Assembly (NCBI RefSeq): GCF_024971095.1
Contig: NZ_CP069717.1
Location: 1-64,000 of the forward strand
Source: Microbacterium neungamense
GTDB lineage: Bacteria > Actinomycetota > Actinomycetes > Actinomycetales > Microbacteriaceae
Direction of reading: 5' to 3'
DNA: 64,000 nucleotides
The notes under the pieces were generated by a model. That model was not told where the DNA came from and did no database searches. It saw only the letters and a list, made by a program, of their open reading frames with translations. Made by a program: the position numbers and the translations under genes. Position 1 is the first letter of the stretch. Each line of letters starts with the position of its first letter. Below are positions 37,887 through 45,561 of this stretch, piece by piece.

Positions 37887-39677
37887 TCACAGCCCGCGGT
37901 AGTAGTCCCGGATGACCCGGGCCATCAAGACACGACGCTCCGCCAGGAACTCCTGATACGAGTCGGCAGTCGTCGTGCGCAGCGACTCCGGCACGGCATT
38001 GGCGGCGAAGTTCGAGGTGAGCTCATCGTGTGAGGTGATCTCTCCGAGTCGCATCACGCCGGTGTCGATCTGCTCGTCCACGATGCTCATGTAGTCCGCG
38101 GGTGCCCGATCCTTGATCGCGATGTTGATGGGGGTTTCGGTGAGCGCGTAGTTGGCGATCTGGTTGTAGTCCGAACGATCGTTGATCCCGTTCTTCACGA
38201 GGTAGTTCTTCGGGACGATGTGGTGCACATCTCCCATTTCCTCGATCATGCTCGTAATGGTCACGTTCTTGGACAGGAACCCGCGCGCACCGGTGTGTGA
38301 TTGCGCAGCCAGGAATGTGAGGAAGTACGGGCTGCGCACGCTCGACGTCTTCATCTCCATCGGCAGTGCGACATCCCAATAGTTGTCGGCGAGCTGTGAA
38401 GCCTCGATATCGGCGAGCGCCTGGCGGGCACCGACTTCTTCGATACGGCGGATGTCCGCCTCGAAAGCGGTCTCGAAGCTGCCCGTGTAGCGCCCGGTGA
38501 GGGTCGACATCACGAACCACTTGCGCACCACGTGCTTGATGTCCGCCTCGTTGAGCCCGGCATCCGCGCGCAGTCGCAGGTACAGCGCGTAGGCGAAGTT
38601 CAGTGCGTTCTTCGAACTGATCAGTTTCGGGGCGATGAATCCGGCCGAGCGAATCGTGAGGACGAACTGCTGGAAGTTCCGCTGATTCACGATTCGGAGC
38701 AGAACCTGTCGCAGACGCTCGAACGACTCCACGGCGAGCTCTTCGCTGAATGAACGCGTGTCGAAATCGCGTCCGGAGAGGACGCTGACCAGAGCCGACA
38801 CCTTGCCGCGGCCGAACTCCGTCAATCCGGCGACGCGGATCACGTCGGTGTACTTCGGGTCGTAGAGATCCGAGGCGTCGTCCTTGAGCCACTGCAACGC
38901 GTTGAGATATCCGGATGCCGCGAACTCGGCGTCATTCGCGGCGATATCGTCATAGACGTGCGGCGCCACAGACAGATGCGAGAAGTAGTCGATGAGCTTG
39001 CGGAGGTCGGCGCCCAACCTCCCATGGCTGGCGATCTTGCTCATCGCGAAATCCGCGCTGCTGAGCGGAACACCCTTTGAGTTGATGCGGATGAAGATCT
39101 CGGTGACGGTCTCGATGTCGAGATCCTCGTCGAGGGTGATGATTCCGACCTGCGCTTGGCGGATCGACGAAAGGCGTTCGAGTGCACGCTCGGCGATCTC
39201 GGGAGCGACGTCCGGGTTCGCCTCCAGGTACGCCTTTGTGGCGGAATAGCTCGATGGCGCGTTGATGAACTCTGAGACGTCGGAGATCCATGCATGGTCG
39301 CGCTCGATGACAGGGGTCAAGGTGGCGAACGTCTCGGTCGCCGGGTTGAATGCGATCTTGATGCGCTTCCTGCGGTACGACTTGTCGACGACATGTTGCC
39401 CGACAAGCGCCGCGGTCATCGCCGTGATGCGCTGCTGTCCGTCGATGAGGATCTGCCGGAACGCCGACTTCGACCCGTCCTTCAGGCCCACGTCGGCGCT
39501 CTGCCACGTGATGAGATAGCCGACCGGGAAGCCGTTGTAGAGCGAGTCGAGCAGATCACGCACCTTGGTCGAATCCCACACGAACGGCCGCTGCATCTCG
39601 GGAATCGCGATCTGACCTGAGCGAACCCAGGAGAGCAGAGTGTCCACTGGTTGCTGGTGGACCGAGTACTTCGCCAT
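37887..39677 (-). CDS. DUF262 / DUF1524-like HNH protein (GmrSD-type candidate)
   Basis: 596 aa. N-terminal DUF262 (ParB-like NTP-binding) domain: IPEMQRPFVWDSTKVRDLLD, FPVGYLITW and the signature IDGQQRITAMTAAL. C-terminal part has an HNH-like nuclease core DVHHIVPKNYLVKNG, with NQIANYALTETPINIAIKDR as the DUF1524 pattern. This is the fused architecture of GmrSD-type type IV restriction enzymes, which cut modified phage DNA; a defence role is inferred, not shown. Start ATG 39677 has AAGGGAC upstream; an in-frame extension to 39878 lacks support. Base composition looks lower in G+C (three sampled lines 55-67%) than its neighbours, and an IS element lies just behind it: signs of transfer. Confidence 0.88.
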   Translation of the reverse strand: MAKYSVHQQPVDTLLSWVRSGQIAIPEMQRPFVWDSTKVRDLLDSLYNGFPVGYLITWQSADVGLKDGSKSAFRQILIDGQQRITAMTAALVGQHVVDKSYRRKRIKIAFNPATETFATLTPVIERDHAWISDVSEFINAPSSYSATKAYLEANPDVAPEIAERALERLSSIRQAQVGIITLDEDLDIETVTEIFIRINSKGVPLSSADFAMSKIASHGRLGADLRKLIDYFSHLSVAPHVYDDIAANDAEFAASGYLNALQWLKDDASDLYDPKYTDVIRVAGLTEFGRGKVSALVSVLSGRDFDTRSFSEELAVESFERLRQVLLRIVNQRNFQQFVLTIRSAGFIAPKLISSKNALNFAYALYLRLRADAGLNEADIKHVVRKWFVMSTLTGRYTGSFETAFEADIRRIEEVGARQALADIEASQLADNYWDVALPMEMKTSSVRSPYFLTFLAAQSHTGARGFLSKNVTITSMIEEMGDVHHIVPKNYLVKNGINDRSDYNQIANYALTETPINIAIKDRAPADYMSIVDEQIDTGVMRLGEITSHDELTSNFAANAVPESLRTTTADSYQEFLAERRVLMARVIRDYYRGL

Positions 39678-39829
39678 GCTGTCCCTTCGGGCGGCCCGTC
39701 GTGGGCGGTGTTGCGGATCGCTGATCCGTACCCTACCGGTGCCACGGACCGTCACCGGTGAGGTCCAGCCCTCGCACCGGAGGGGGCCGGGAGACGGCCA
39801 TTGTCCGCGGGGCAGGCCATGATGTTCAC

Positions 39830-39889
39830 ATGTCCTTCGAAGACGACCTCCATGAGGCACTCCCCTGGCTGCGGGCAATGCCGCACCTA
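39830..39889 (+). pseudogene. Small ORF start interrupted by the IS element
   Basis: An ATG opens MSFEDDLHEALPWLRAMPHL and runs into the insertion at the CTAG target. Conceptual removal of the element keeps the frame open to about 41037, but that part has poor, palindrome-containing sequence. May be the remnant of a real gene; no family recognised. Confidence 0.35.
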
Positions 39890-39938
39890 GGCCGTGTTGC
39901 TAAATGCTGGTTCGGGGCCTTCGGGTGATTCTTGAGGC

Positions 39939-40328
39939 GTGTCGCGAGATGTCATCACGGACGAGGTCTGGGAGCTGATCCGGGACGTGTTCCCGCCGGT
40001 GAGGACACGGGGCCGTCCTCCGGTGGATCGGCGCACGGTGGTCGAGGCGACCGCGTGGCGGTTCCGCACGGGATCGGCGTGGCGAGACCTGCCCGATCGG
40101 TTCGGGAGCTGGAACACGATCTACAAGAACTTCCGCCGGTGGGCGAGCGACGGCGTCTGGGAGGACCTGCTCACCCACGTGCAGAAGCGGGCGTCGCTTC
40201 AGGGTGAGATCGACTGGGTCGTGTCGGTGGATTCCTCGATCGCGCGTGTCCATCAGCATGGCGCGACCTTGCCCCGGGTCACAGGGGGATCCGTCGAACT
40301 ACAAGAAGTCCGGGCCAGAGCCTCCTGA
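39939..40328 (+). CDS. IS427-group transposase, OrfA (N-terminal part)
   Basis: 129 aa with the N-terminal helix-turn-helix region (DEVWELIRDVFPP, DRRTVVEATAWRFRTGSAW) and the first catalytic Asp of the DDE triad in VVSVDSSIARVHQHGA. Natural sequence continues in another frame (+1) around 40304-40312; elements of this group usually make the full transposase by ribosomal frameshifting between overlapping OrfA and OrfB, so this can be normal rather than a mutation. Confidence 0.88.
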   Translation: MSRDVITDEVWELIRDVFPPVRTRGRPPVDRRTVVEATAWRFRTGSAWRDLPDRFGSWNTIYKNFRRWASDGVWEDLLTHVQKRASLQGEIDWVVSVDSSIARVHQHGATLPRVTGGSVELQEVRARAS

Positions 40329-40803
40329 CCACGCGATCGGCCGGTCACGGGGTGGTTTGACGACGAAGATCCATCTCGTCTGCGACGGGCAGGCCCGGGC
40401 GCTGGCGTTCGTCCTCACTGGCGGGCAGGTCGCAGACACGAGCATGTTCACCTGCGTACTCGACGAGATCCACGTCCCCGGCCGAGGGCCTGTGCGCACG
40501 AGGCCGGACCGGGTGCTCGCGGACAAGGGCTACCCGTCGAAGAAGAACCGGGCCTGGCTGCGCGAGCGCGGCGTCAAGGCCACGATCCCCGAACGCGACG
40601 ACCAGATCGCGCACCGTCGCAAGCGTCCGGGCCGTCCGATCGACTTCGGCGATGAGCAACGGGAGCGCTACAAGGGCCGCAACGTCGTCGAGCGGTGCTT
40701 CAACTTCGTGAAGCAGTGGCGCGGACTCGCTTCCCGCTACGACAAGACCGCCCGGTCATACGCGGCAGGGATCTGCCTCTCCGCCGCCTTGCAATGGATT
40801 TAG
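40204..40803 (+). CDS. IS427-group transposase, OrfB (catalytic C-terminal part)
   Basis: Frame carrying the rest of the DDE transposase: HAIGRSRGGLTTKIHLVCDG, second Asp in VLADKGYPSKKNR, and Glu in VVERCFNFVKQWRGLASRYD. The first ~35 codons before the shift point are an out-of-frame overlap with OrfA and are probably not used as such. Ends in the right inverted repeat. Confidence 0.88.
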   Translation: MRSTGSCRWIPRSRVSISMARPCPGSQGDPSNYKKSGPEPPDHAIGRSRGGLTTKIHLVCDGQARALAFVLTGGQVADTSMFTCVLDEIHVPGRGPVRTRPDRVLADKGYPSKKNRAWLRERGVKATIPERDDQIAHRRKRPGRPIDFGDEQRERYKGRNVVERCFNFVKQWRGLASRYDKTARSYAAGICLSAALQWI

Positions 40804-40815
40804 CAACACGGCCTA

Positions 40816-41157
40816 GCCTTCCGGGGGCCTCTGGCACCATCGCACCGAAACTCGATTTTGTCCCCCAAATGGGGGACAAAATCTTCAGATCTGTTGTACG
40901 CTGGTATCCGACGCACCCTCCGGTCGTCTTCCGGCCCCCATCGCTCCCCCCGCGGTGGGGGCCTTCAACGTCCATCGGCGGATGCCGCGGGCCGCGCCCG
41001 GCCCGCCCCGGATCATCGCACCGACGGGTAGCGACGTGCCTCTGCAACATTTGGATCACCTTCTGTCAACCCGTACCGCCGCATCCGTGCCCTGGGCTAG
41101 CGTTAGCACCAGTCGGCGCAGCCCGCGGCGGCTTGGCAATCAGCAGAACGGCAGTAA
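40816..41157. promoter_or_regulatory. Spacer with a 30-bp palindrome and the cspA upstream region
   Basis: 342 bp without a gene. Holds a perfect inverted repeat GATTTTGTCCCCC/GGGGGACAAAATC with an AAAT loop (40854-40883), and close to cspA a TAGCGT (41099-41104) that may be the cold-shock gene -10, leaving a ~50-nt leader. Confidence 0.55.
40854..40883. repeat. Perfect 13-bp-arm palindrome
   Basis: Arms 40854-40866 and 40871-40883, loop AAAT. Stands out as A/T-containing DNA beside the insertion element; no U-tract relation to an upstream gene. Confidence 0.9.
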
Positions 41158-41364
41158 ATGAGCACCCAGGGCACGGTCAAGTGGTTCAACTCGGAGAAGG
41201 GCTTCGGCTTCATCTCCCCCGACGACGGCGGCGACGACCTCTTCGCGCACTACACCGCCATCCAGGCATCCGGCTACCGCTCCCTTGAGGAGAACCAGCG
41301 CGTCGAGTTCGACGTCGCGCAGGGTCCCAAGGGCCTGCAGGCCGAGAACATCCGCCCCCTCTGA
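41158..41364 (+). CDS. Cold-shock protein (CspA family)
   Basis: 68-aa single-stranded nucleic-acid-binding beta-barrel. RNP1-like KGFGFISP and RNP2-like DLFAHYTAI are intact, preceded by [11 protein letters not shown]. Acts as an RNA chaperone. Single gene closed by a strong hairpin. Confidence 0.97.
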   Translation: MSTQGTVKWFNSEKGFGFISPDDGGDDLFAHYTAIQASGYRSLEENQRVEFDVAQGPKGLQAENIRPL

Positions 41365-41379
41365 GGCGGGACTCACCGG

Positions 41380-41419
41380 ACTCCCCGTTCCCGGACCATG
41401 TCGTCCGGGGCGGGGAGTT
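41380..41419. terminator. Terminator hairpin between cspA and tetR
   Basis: Outer arms CTCCCCG/CGGGGAG and inner CCCGGAC/GTCCGGG around CATGTC, followed by TTCGT. Placed between convergent genes. Confidence 0.85.
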
Positions 41420-41481
41420 CGTGCGTCGAGGGCGCCCCGCGGGCGACGAGCGGGCTCGGCGTGTGCTGAGGGGGCCCGGCC

Positions 41482-42063
41482 TCAGGCATCCGTCCGCCGC
41501 ATGCCTTCGATGAGCGTGCGGAAAGACCCCTCCCACGCGTCGCCCACGGGCGCACCGCGCAGCTGCAGCGTCGCCAGCCCCTCGCACAGCGCATGGAAGG
41601 CGAAGGTGTGCGCGCGGAGGGCGGACGCGGGCGCGCCCTCGGGCAGCACCCGGGCGATCCGTGCGCGGAGCCGGGCGAGCGCCGAGCGCTGCAGCGGGCG
41701 GATCTCTGGCCACGCGGCCTCGGCGGGTTCGCTGTCGTGGAAGGCGACCCGGAAGAGCGCCGTGTGCTCAATCGCAAGGCGGCGGAAGACGAGGCCGGCG
41801 GCGACGAGGTCGGATGCCGGGTCCTCGGTCTCCGGAACGGCCGCGACCTCCTGCTCGAGGATGCGGAAGGCCCGGCCGGCGAGAGCGGCCAGCAGGTCGC
41901 GCTTGGACCCGAACGTGCTGTACACGGCGCGCGTGCTCGTGCCGGTCGCGCCCGCGAGCGCGCGGATCGAGAGCGCCTCGACACCCGAGGACTCGATCAG
42001 GCGCTCCGCCGCGTCGAGCAGGCGCAGAGCGGTCGCCTCGTCATGCATCCGTGGTCGCCCCAT
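41482..42063 (-). CDS. TetR-family transcriptional regulator
   Basis: 193-aa repressor. N-terminal HTH (about 1-57): LRLLDAAERLIESSGVEALS, IRALAGATGTSTRAVYSTFG; the rest is a helical ligand domain with WHG-type sequence. Start 42063 (MGRPRMHDEA) is favoured over 42075 because a -10 TATGCT (complement of 42071-42076) lies 7 nt before it. Divergent from the hydrolase gene, with an operator-like palindrome between them, so it likely controls both. Confidence 0.9.
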   Translation of the reverse strand: MGRPRMHDEATALRLLDAAERLIESSGVEALSIRALAGATGTSTRAVYSTFGSKRDLLAALAGRAFRILEQEVAAVPETEDPASDLVAAGLVFRRLAIEHTALFRVAFHDSEPAEAAWPEIRPLQRSALARLRARIARVLPEGAPASALRAHTFAFHALCEGLATLQLRGAPVGDAWEGSFRTLIEGMRRTDA

Positions 42064-42085
42064 GCTTGACAGCATACCGAAACGG

Positions 42086-42105
42086 CGTTACGTTACGGTG
42101 TAACG
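42086..42105. promoter_or_regulatory. Putative TetR operator
   Basis: CGTTAC (42091-42096), GGT, GTAACG (42100-42105) is a perfect 6-bp-arm palindrome, preceded by another CGTTAC (42086-42091). In the 70-bp divergent spacer. Confidence 0.65.
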
Positions 42106-42133
42106 ATAGGCGTGCGGCGGCTGGGGAGCGGCG

Positions 42134-42730
42134 ATGGACGGCGAGCGGCGGGGAGAGCCGGAGGGGCGTGCGCGCTTCCGGACGCTGCGCAGGGCGGCCT
42201 TCGCGAGCCGCGGCTTCCCGGCAGCCGAGCGGCTGATCACGGATGCACCAGGACGGCGGACGGCCGTCCTCGACCACGGCACCGGGCCGGCGGTGCTGCT
42301 GATCCACGGCGGCGTGGGGGTCACCGCCGAATGGGCGCCGATCGCGGGGCGGCTGTCGGGGCGCGTGCTCGTCGCGGACCGGCCGGGATTCGGCCTGTCG
42401 GATCCGAGGGATGTGCGGGTGCGCGGATTCCGGCGGGCGTCCGCGGAGTGGGTCGCGACGCTCCTCGATGCGCTCGAGCTCGACCGCGTCGACCTCGTCG
42501 CCGGGTCGATGGGCGGGTTCGTCGCCACGGCGTTCGCCACCGCGCATCCGGATCGGGTGCGCCGGCTCGTGCTCGGCGACCAGGACCGCCTGCTGCCGCC
42601 GTCCGCGGCGCAGGCGCTGGCGAGGCGGATGCCCGATGCCGAGGTGACGGTGGTCGCGGATGCCGGGCACATCCCGCATCTGGATCACCCGGAGGCCGTC
42701 GCGGCGGCGATCGCGGAGGCGCGGCGGTAG
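42134..42730 (+). CDS. Alpha/beta hydrolase lacking the cap domain
   Basis: 198 aa, compared with about 260-300 in most relatives. Keeps the oxyanion HGG (58-60), nucleophile Ser125 in AGSMGG, acid in GDQDRLLPP (148-156) and His179 in AGHIPHLDHP. Right after HPDRVRRLVL (residue 147) it jumps to GDQD, where normally ~80-100 residues of lid/cap follow; strand 6 to acid are joined without them. Probably an internal deletion that leaves the triad in place. May be folded but with an open active site. GGGGAGC precedes the ATG. Confidence 0.8.
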   Translation: MDGERRGEPEGRARFRTLRRAAFASRGFPAAERLITDAPGRRTAVLDHGTGPAVLLIHGGVGVTAEWAPIAGRLSGRVLVADRPGFGLSDPRDVRVRGFRRASAEWVATLLDALELDRVDLVAGSMGGFVATAFATAHPDRVRRLVLGDQDRLLPPSAAQALARRMPDAEVTVVADAGHIPHLDHPEAVAAAIAEARR

Positions 42731-42774
42731 CGCGAGCGGGTCCGCGGCGCGACCGGGTCGGCGCCGGGGCCGTG

Positions 42775-43443
42775 TCAGGCGAGCAGCAGGCTGCGCAGCT
42801 GCTCGGGCGCGGCGGCGCGATGGACGGCGCCCGCTCCCTCACCGGCATCCCCGAAGCCCCACTCGGCGAAGATCACCGGGATGCCGTGCTCGGCGGCGCC
42901 GTCGATGTCGTGATGCCGATCGCCGATGAGCACCGGTGAGCTGACGTCGGCGCCGGCATCCGCGAGGCGCTCGAGGGCGCGGGCGACGACGAAGGACTTG
43001 CCGTCGCTGCGGCCCTCCGGGCCCGGGCGCGCCCCCGAGATCGCGGTGAAGGCGGCGAGCAGCTCATAGTGCTCGAGGATCGCGGCGACCTGGTTCTCGG
43101 GCTTGGTGCTCGCGGTGGCCTGCGGGATGCCGGCATCCGACACCGCGCGGATCACGTCCGCCACACCCGGGTACAGGGCCACGGATGCCGCGTATCCGTC
43201 GGCCGCGGCCAGGGCGCGGTACCGGCCCAGCGCCTCCTCGGCCTGTTCGGGCGTCATCCCGGCGTGGAGCTGGAACGACTCGAACATGGGCGGGCCGATC
43301 CACGCGGCGAGGGCCTCGGGCGCGGGCTCGGGCAGGCCGTACGAGGCGAACACCTGTCGCAGTCGGGGAAGGATGCCCGCGGATGCGTCGGCGATCGTGC
43401 CGTCGACGTCCCAGAGGATGCAGGAGTAGCGGGAGGCGGGCAT
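42775..43443 (-). CDS. HAD-family hydrolase (phosphoglycolate-phosphatase-like)
   Basis: 222-aa phosphatase of the HAD superfamily. Nucleophile Asp in LWDVDGTIADA, motif II Thr/Ser in ATASTKPE, motif III Lys (DGKSFVVARAL) and the acidic motif IV LIGDRHHDIDGA. The alpha-helical cap type 1 fits phosphoglycolate or 5'-nucleotide-type enzymes; substrate not known. ATG 43443 starts MPASRYSCILW; the frame extends upstream without support. Confidence 0.92.
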   Translation of the reverse strand: MPASRYSCILWDVDGTIADASAGILPRLRQVFASYGLPEPAPEALAAWIGPPMFESFQLHAGMTPEQAEEALGRYRALAAADGYAASVALYPGVADVIRAVSDAGIPQATASTKPENQVAAILEHYELLAAFTAISGARPGPEGRSDGKSFVVARALERLADAGADVSSPVLIGDRHHDIDGAAEHGIPVIFAEWGFGDAGEGAGAVHRAAAPEQLRSLLLA

Positions 43444-43494
43444 GCCCTCCAGCCTACGGGTGCCGACTGCGCGCTCGCGCGCCGGCGGACGCCC

Positions 43495-43558
43495 GGACCC
43501 TGAGCCCGTCGCCCGACCCCGAGCCCGTCGAAGGACCCTGAGCCTGTCGAAGGGTCCC
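43495..43558. repeat. Intergenic palindromic repeat (2-3 copies)
   Basis: Three head-to-tail copies of the CCCTGAGCC(C/T)GTCGA-type centre in the 125-bp HAD-nucS spacer, ending with a GAGCCTGTCGAAGGGTCC arm. Confidence 0.9.
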
Positions 43559-43568
43559 GCCTCCTCCC

Positions 43569-44264
43569 TCAGAACAGCCGCGGAACGCCCGACTCGAGGC
43601 CCTTCATCTCCTCGTAGTCCAGCACCAGGCAGCGGATGCCGCGGTCCTCGGCCAGCACGCGCGCCTGCGGCTTGATCTCCTGCGCCGCGAAGACGCCCCG
43701 CACCGGGGCGAGGTGCGGATCCCGGCCGAGCAGTTCCAGGTAGCGGGTGAGCTGCTCGACGCCGTCGATGTCGCCCCGGCGCTTCACCTCGACCGCGATC
43801 GCCGCCCCCGCCGCATCCCGCACGAGCAGGTCCACGGGACCGATCGCGGTCGGGTACTCCCGGCGCACCAGGGTCGCCCCCTCGGCGACGAGCTCGACCT
43901 GTTCGGCGAGGAGGCGCTGCAGATCCGCCTCCACGCCGTCCTTCTGCAGCCCGGGGTCGATGCCGAGGTCGTGGTTCGAGTCGTGGATGACCTCGTAGAT
44001 CTGCACGCGCAGGGCATCCCCGGTCTTCTTGTGCGTGACGCGCCACACCTCGACGACGCCGGCGCCGGCCTCCTCCTCCCCCGGCTCCTCGGTGGCGAGC
44101 GAGCACGGCGGGCTCATCCAGTTCAGCGGCTTGTAGCTGCCGCCGTCGGAGTGCACCAGCAGGCTGCCGTCGCCCTTGTGCACCAGCAGGCGCGTGGCCA
44201 GGGGCAGGTGGGCGTTGAGACGACCGGTGTAGTCGACGGAGCAGCGGGCGATGACGAGACGCAC
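43569..44264 (-). CDS. nucS: Mismatch-specific endonuclease NucS (EndoMS)
   Basis: 231 aa. In Actinobacteria, which lack MutS/MutL, NucS cuts both strands at mismatches. N-terminal DNA-binding/dimer domain ([37 protein letters not shown]) and C-terminal PD-(D/E)xK nuclease ([25 protein letters not shown]). The [15 protein letters not shown] tail ([10 protein letters not shown]) binds the sliding clamp. GTG 44264 is set by the -10 TAGGCT (complement of 44271-44276) exactly 6 nt before it: leaderless. Confidence 0.96.
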   Translation of the reverse strand: MRLVIARCSVDYTGRLNAHLPLATRLLVHKGDGSLLVHSDGGSYKPLNWMSPPCSLATEEPGEEEAGAGVVEVWRVTHKKTGDALRVQIYEVIHDSNHDLGIDPGLQKDGVEADLQRLLAEQVELVAEGATLVRREYPTAIGPVDLLVRDAAGAAIAVEVKRRGDIDGVEQLTRYLELLGRDPHLAPVRGVFAAQEIKPQARVLAEDRGIRCLVLDYEEMKGLESGVPRLF

Positions 44265-44273
44265 CCGTCGAGC

Positions 44274-45503
44274 CTACTTCGTCGCGCTCGCCGTCAGCTC
44301 GTCCGCAGGCAGCGGCCGGGCGGCGCCCGAGAACAGACCGGATGCCACGACGAGGCCCACCAGGATGAACAGGGTGTTCAGCAGGCCGATGTGCTCGCTG
44401 ATGAAGCCCAGGACGGGTGGACCGCCGAGGAAGGCGATGTATCCGATCGTCGCGGCGGCGCTCACGCGCGCGGCGGCCTTCGCCGGATCATCGGCGGCCG
44501 CGGACATCCCGATCGGGAATCCGAGCGACGCCCCGATGCCCCACAGCGCGGCGCCGACGAGCACGAGCGGCAGCGACGGCCCCAGGATGAAGAGCAGGAT
44601 GCCGGCGGCCGCGGTCAGCGCGAGCGCGCGGAGCACGGGCACCCGGCCGAACCGGTCGACGACGGGGCCGCCGAAGAGGCGCACCACCGTCATGCCGACC
44701 GAGAAGACGGCGAGGGCGACGGCGCCCATGCCGGGCGCGGCGCCGTGACCCTCCTCCGCGCCGAGCGCGATCCAGTCGTTCGCGCCGCCCTCGGCGAAGG
44801 ACATGCCGAGCATGACGACGCCGAGCGCGTAGGTGCGCGGCTCGCGCCAGGCCTCGAGCGCCACGTGCATCCGTTCGCGCCAATGCGGCTTCTCCTCGTC
44901 CACCGGGTCGAGCGCCGCCTCGCGGGCGGGGACCTGGAAGAAGCAGACGACGGCCGCGACCGCGATGACGACGCCGATGACGCCGGCGTGCGCGGCGACG
45001 TCGAGACCGACGGATGCCGCGAGGGCCCCCGCCCCGGCGCCGAGCACGGTGCCGAAGCTGAACAGGGCGTGGAAGACCGGCAGGATGGTCCGGCCCATCT
45101 GCTGCTCGATCGCGGTGGCCTCGACGTTCATCATCACGTCCACGCATCCGTTGCCGAAGCCGAACAGCGCCATGCCGAGCAGGACGACCGGCACCGAGCC
45201 GAACACGTTCGCGCCCAGGCCGATCAGGGCGATGCCCGCGGCGAACAACAGCATGCTCAGGAGGATGCCGCGGCGCGCGCCGGTGCGGGCCATCACGGCG
45301 GGGCTCAGGGAGATGCCGAGGATCGAGGCGACGCCCATCCCCAGCAGCAGCACGCCGACCTGCGCGTTGTCGAGGTCGAGCGCCTCCTTGATGCCGGGCA
45401 CGCGGGAGGCCCAGGTCGCGATGGAGAGGCCGCTGGCGAGGAAGATCGCGAAGATCGCCAGGCGCCAGCGGACGAACTGGGAGCGGGTGAGCGTCGATTC
45501 CAC
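44274..45503 (-). CDS. MFS transporter
   Basis: 409-aa major-facilitator membrane protein with 12 predicted helices. Signature sequences: ASRVPGIKEALDLDNAQVGV (loop before helix 2) and a central basic loop PHWRERMHVALEAWREPRTY. Export substrate unknown. GTG start with -10 TAGGGT (complement of 45510-45515) 6 nt before it, immediately next to a perfect palindrome; divergent from the LacI-type regulator, its likely controller. Confidence 0.88.
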   Translation of the reverse strand: MESTLTRSQFVRWRLAIFAIFLASGLSIATWASRVPGIKEALDLDNAQVGVLLLGMGVASILGISLSPAVMARTGARRGILLSMLLFAAGIALIGLGANVFGSVPVVLLGMALFGFGNGCVDVMMNVEATAIEQQMGRTILPVFHALFSFGTVLGAGAGALAASVGLDVAAHAGVIGVVIAVAAVVCFFQVPAREAALDPVDEEKPHWRERMHVALEAWREPRTYALGVVMLGMSFAEGGANDWIALGAEEGHGAAPGMGAVALAVFSVGMTVVRLFGGPVVDRFGRVPVLRALALTAAAGILLFILGPSLPLVLVGAALWGIGASLGFPIGMSAAADDPAKAAARVSAAATIGYIAFLGGPPVLGFISEHIGLLNTLFILVGLVVASGLFSGAARPLPADELTASATK

Positions 45504-45514
45504 TCCCCCACCCT

Positions 45515-45530
45515 ATCGAATCGATTCGAT
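45515..45530. promoter_or_regulatory. LacI-type operator
   Basis: Perfect 16-bp palindrome ATCGAATCGATTCGAT in the 58-bp divergent spacer, touching the MFS -10 and upstream of the LacI -10 (TATCCT, 45550-45555, 6 nt before its ATG). Confidence 0.88.
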
Positions 45531-45561
45531 CCGCGCAGCGACTCCGGGTTATCCTCGGGGT

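Larger units (their letters stand above)
39891..40812 (+). mobile_element. IS5-family (IS427-like) insertion sequence, complete
   Basis: 922-bp element with perfect terminal inverted repeats GCCGTGTTGCTAAAT (39891-39905) and ATTTAGCAACACGGC (40798-40812), flanked on both sides by CTAG (39887-39890 and 40813-40816), the target duplication. Contains two overlapping transposase frames. The transposase stop lies inside the right repeat. Intact ends suggest recent arrival. Confidence 0.95.

Noticed and set aside
37505..37915. 136-aa plus-strand frame overlapping the small ORF at 37623
   Set aside because: Composition is Ser/Arg/Pro-rich and it runs into the DUF262 gene; the overlapping 77-aa frame is more protein-like.
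37887..41157. Prophage or integrative element
   Set aside because: Apart from the IS no integrase, phage gene or attachment repeats were seen, and tRNA-Leu has no duplicated 3' end nearby.
43755..43800. NucS internal start or frameshift
   Set aside because: The frame is continuous and all nuclease motifs are in order; the GTG at 44264 with its promoter fits.
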